A stretch of DNA of 64,000 nt from Campylorhamphus procurvoides. Lineage: Eukaryota; Chordata; Aves; Passeriformes; Dendrocolaptidae. Positions 63,976 to 64,000 of this stretch are shown in pieces (the first letter of the stretch is position 1; every line of letters starts with the position of its first letter). The notes under the pieces are model-generated. The model made no database searches, was not told where the DNA came from, and saw only the letters and a program-made list of their open reading frames with translations. Where the stretch lies: the NCBI GenBank assembly GCA_013396655.1, contig WBMV01001229.1:163887-227886 (forward strand), in the 5' to 3' direction. A program made the position numbers and the translations under genes.

Positions 63976-64000
63976 CTGGGGAAAAAAAGGAGGATATAGG

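Overview
The window looks like vertebrate nuclear DNA, most likely from a bird. The evidence is two truncated CR1 retrotransposon copies with the typical avian 3' end (about 21526-22175 on the minus strand and 55458-55718 on the plus strand), long AT-rich stretches without genes, no mammalian-type SINEs or LINEs that I recognise, and one multi-exon gene with canonical GT/AG introns. A songbird is possible, but I cannot show it.

Layout. From 1 to about 57 kb I find no exon I can defend. This part is AT-rich and carries simple repeats, two CR1 fragments, a few short tandem duplications, a candidate solo-LTR-like stretch (about 45290-46160), a 51-base assembly gap (5844-5894) and one ambiguous base (46187). 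Many open frames of 60-170 codons exist there; none shows a recognisable domain or coherent splice sites. A few AT-rich blocks with clustered ATTA/TAAT cores could be conserved non-coding elements, but only a genome comparison could tell.

From about 57 kb to the right edge the character changes abruptly to richer sequence packed with minisatellites. It holds the 3' end of a minus-strand gene with the architecture of IgG Fc-binding protein (FCGBP): repeated VWD-C8-TIL-E modules, here one complete module plus a terminal VWD domain. Five coding exons fit together exactly in phase (63383-63975, 62274-62847, 61020-61219, 60217-60597, 59671-59957). They are followed by a short stop-containing exon (about 59504-59536, or up to 59557), a probable 3' exon (about 58895-59213) and an AATAAA signal at 58915-58920. 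The 5' part lies beyond position 64000.

The product would be a large, cysteine-rich, secreted mucus-type protein. The most interesting structure is the repeat biology of this gene. One intron is largely made of degenerate copies of the 3' end of the preceding exon, two non-adjacent introns share one minisatellite family, a third intron is almost all a T-rich tandem repeat, and a 1.2 kb minisatellite with a unit of about 22 bases lies just past the poly(A) signal. I see no evidence for an undescribed enzymatic or defence system.
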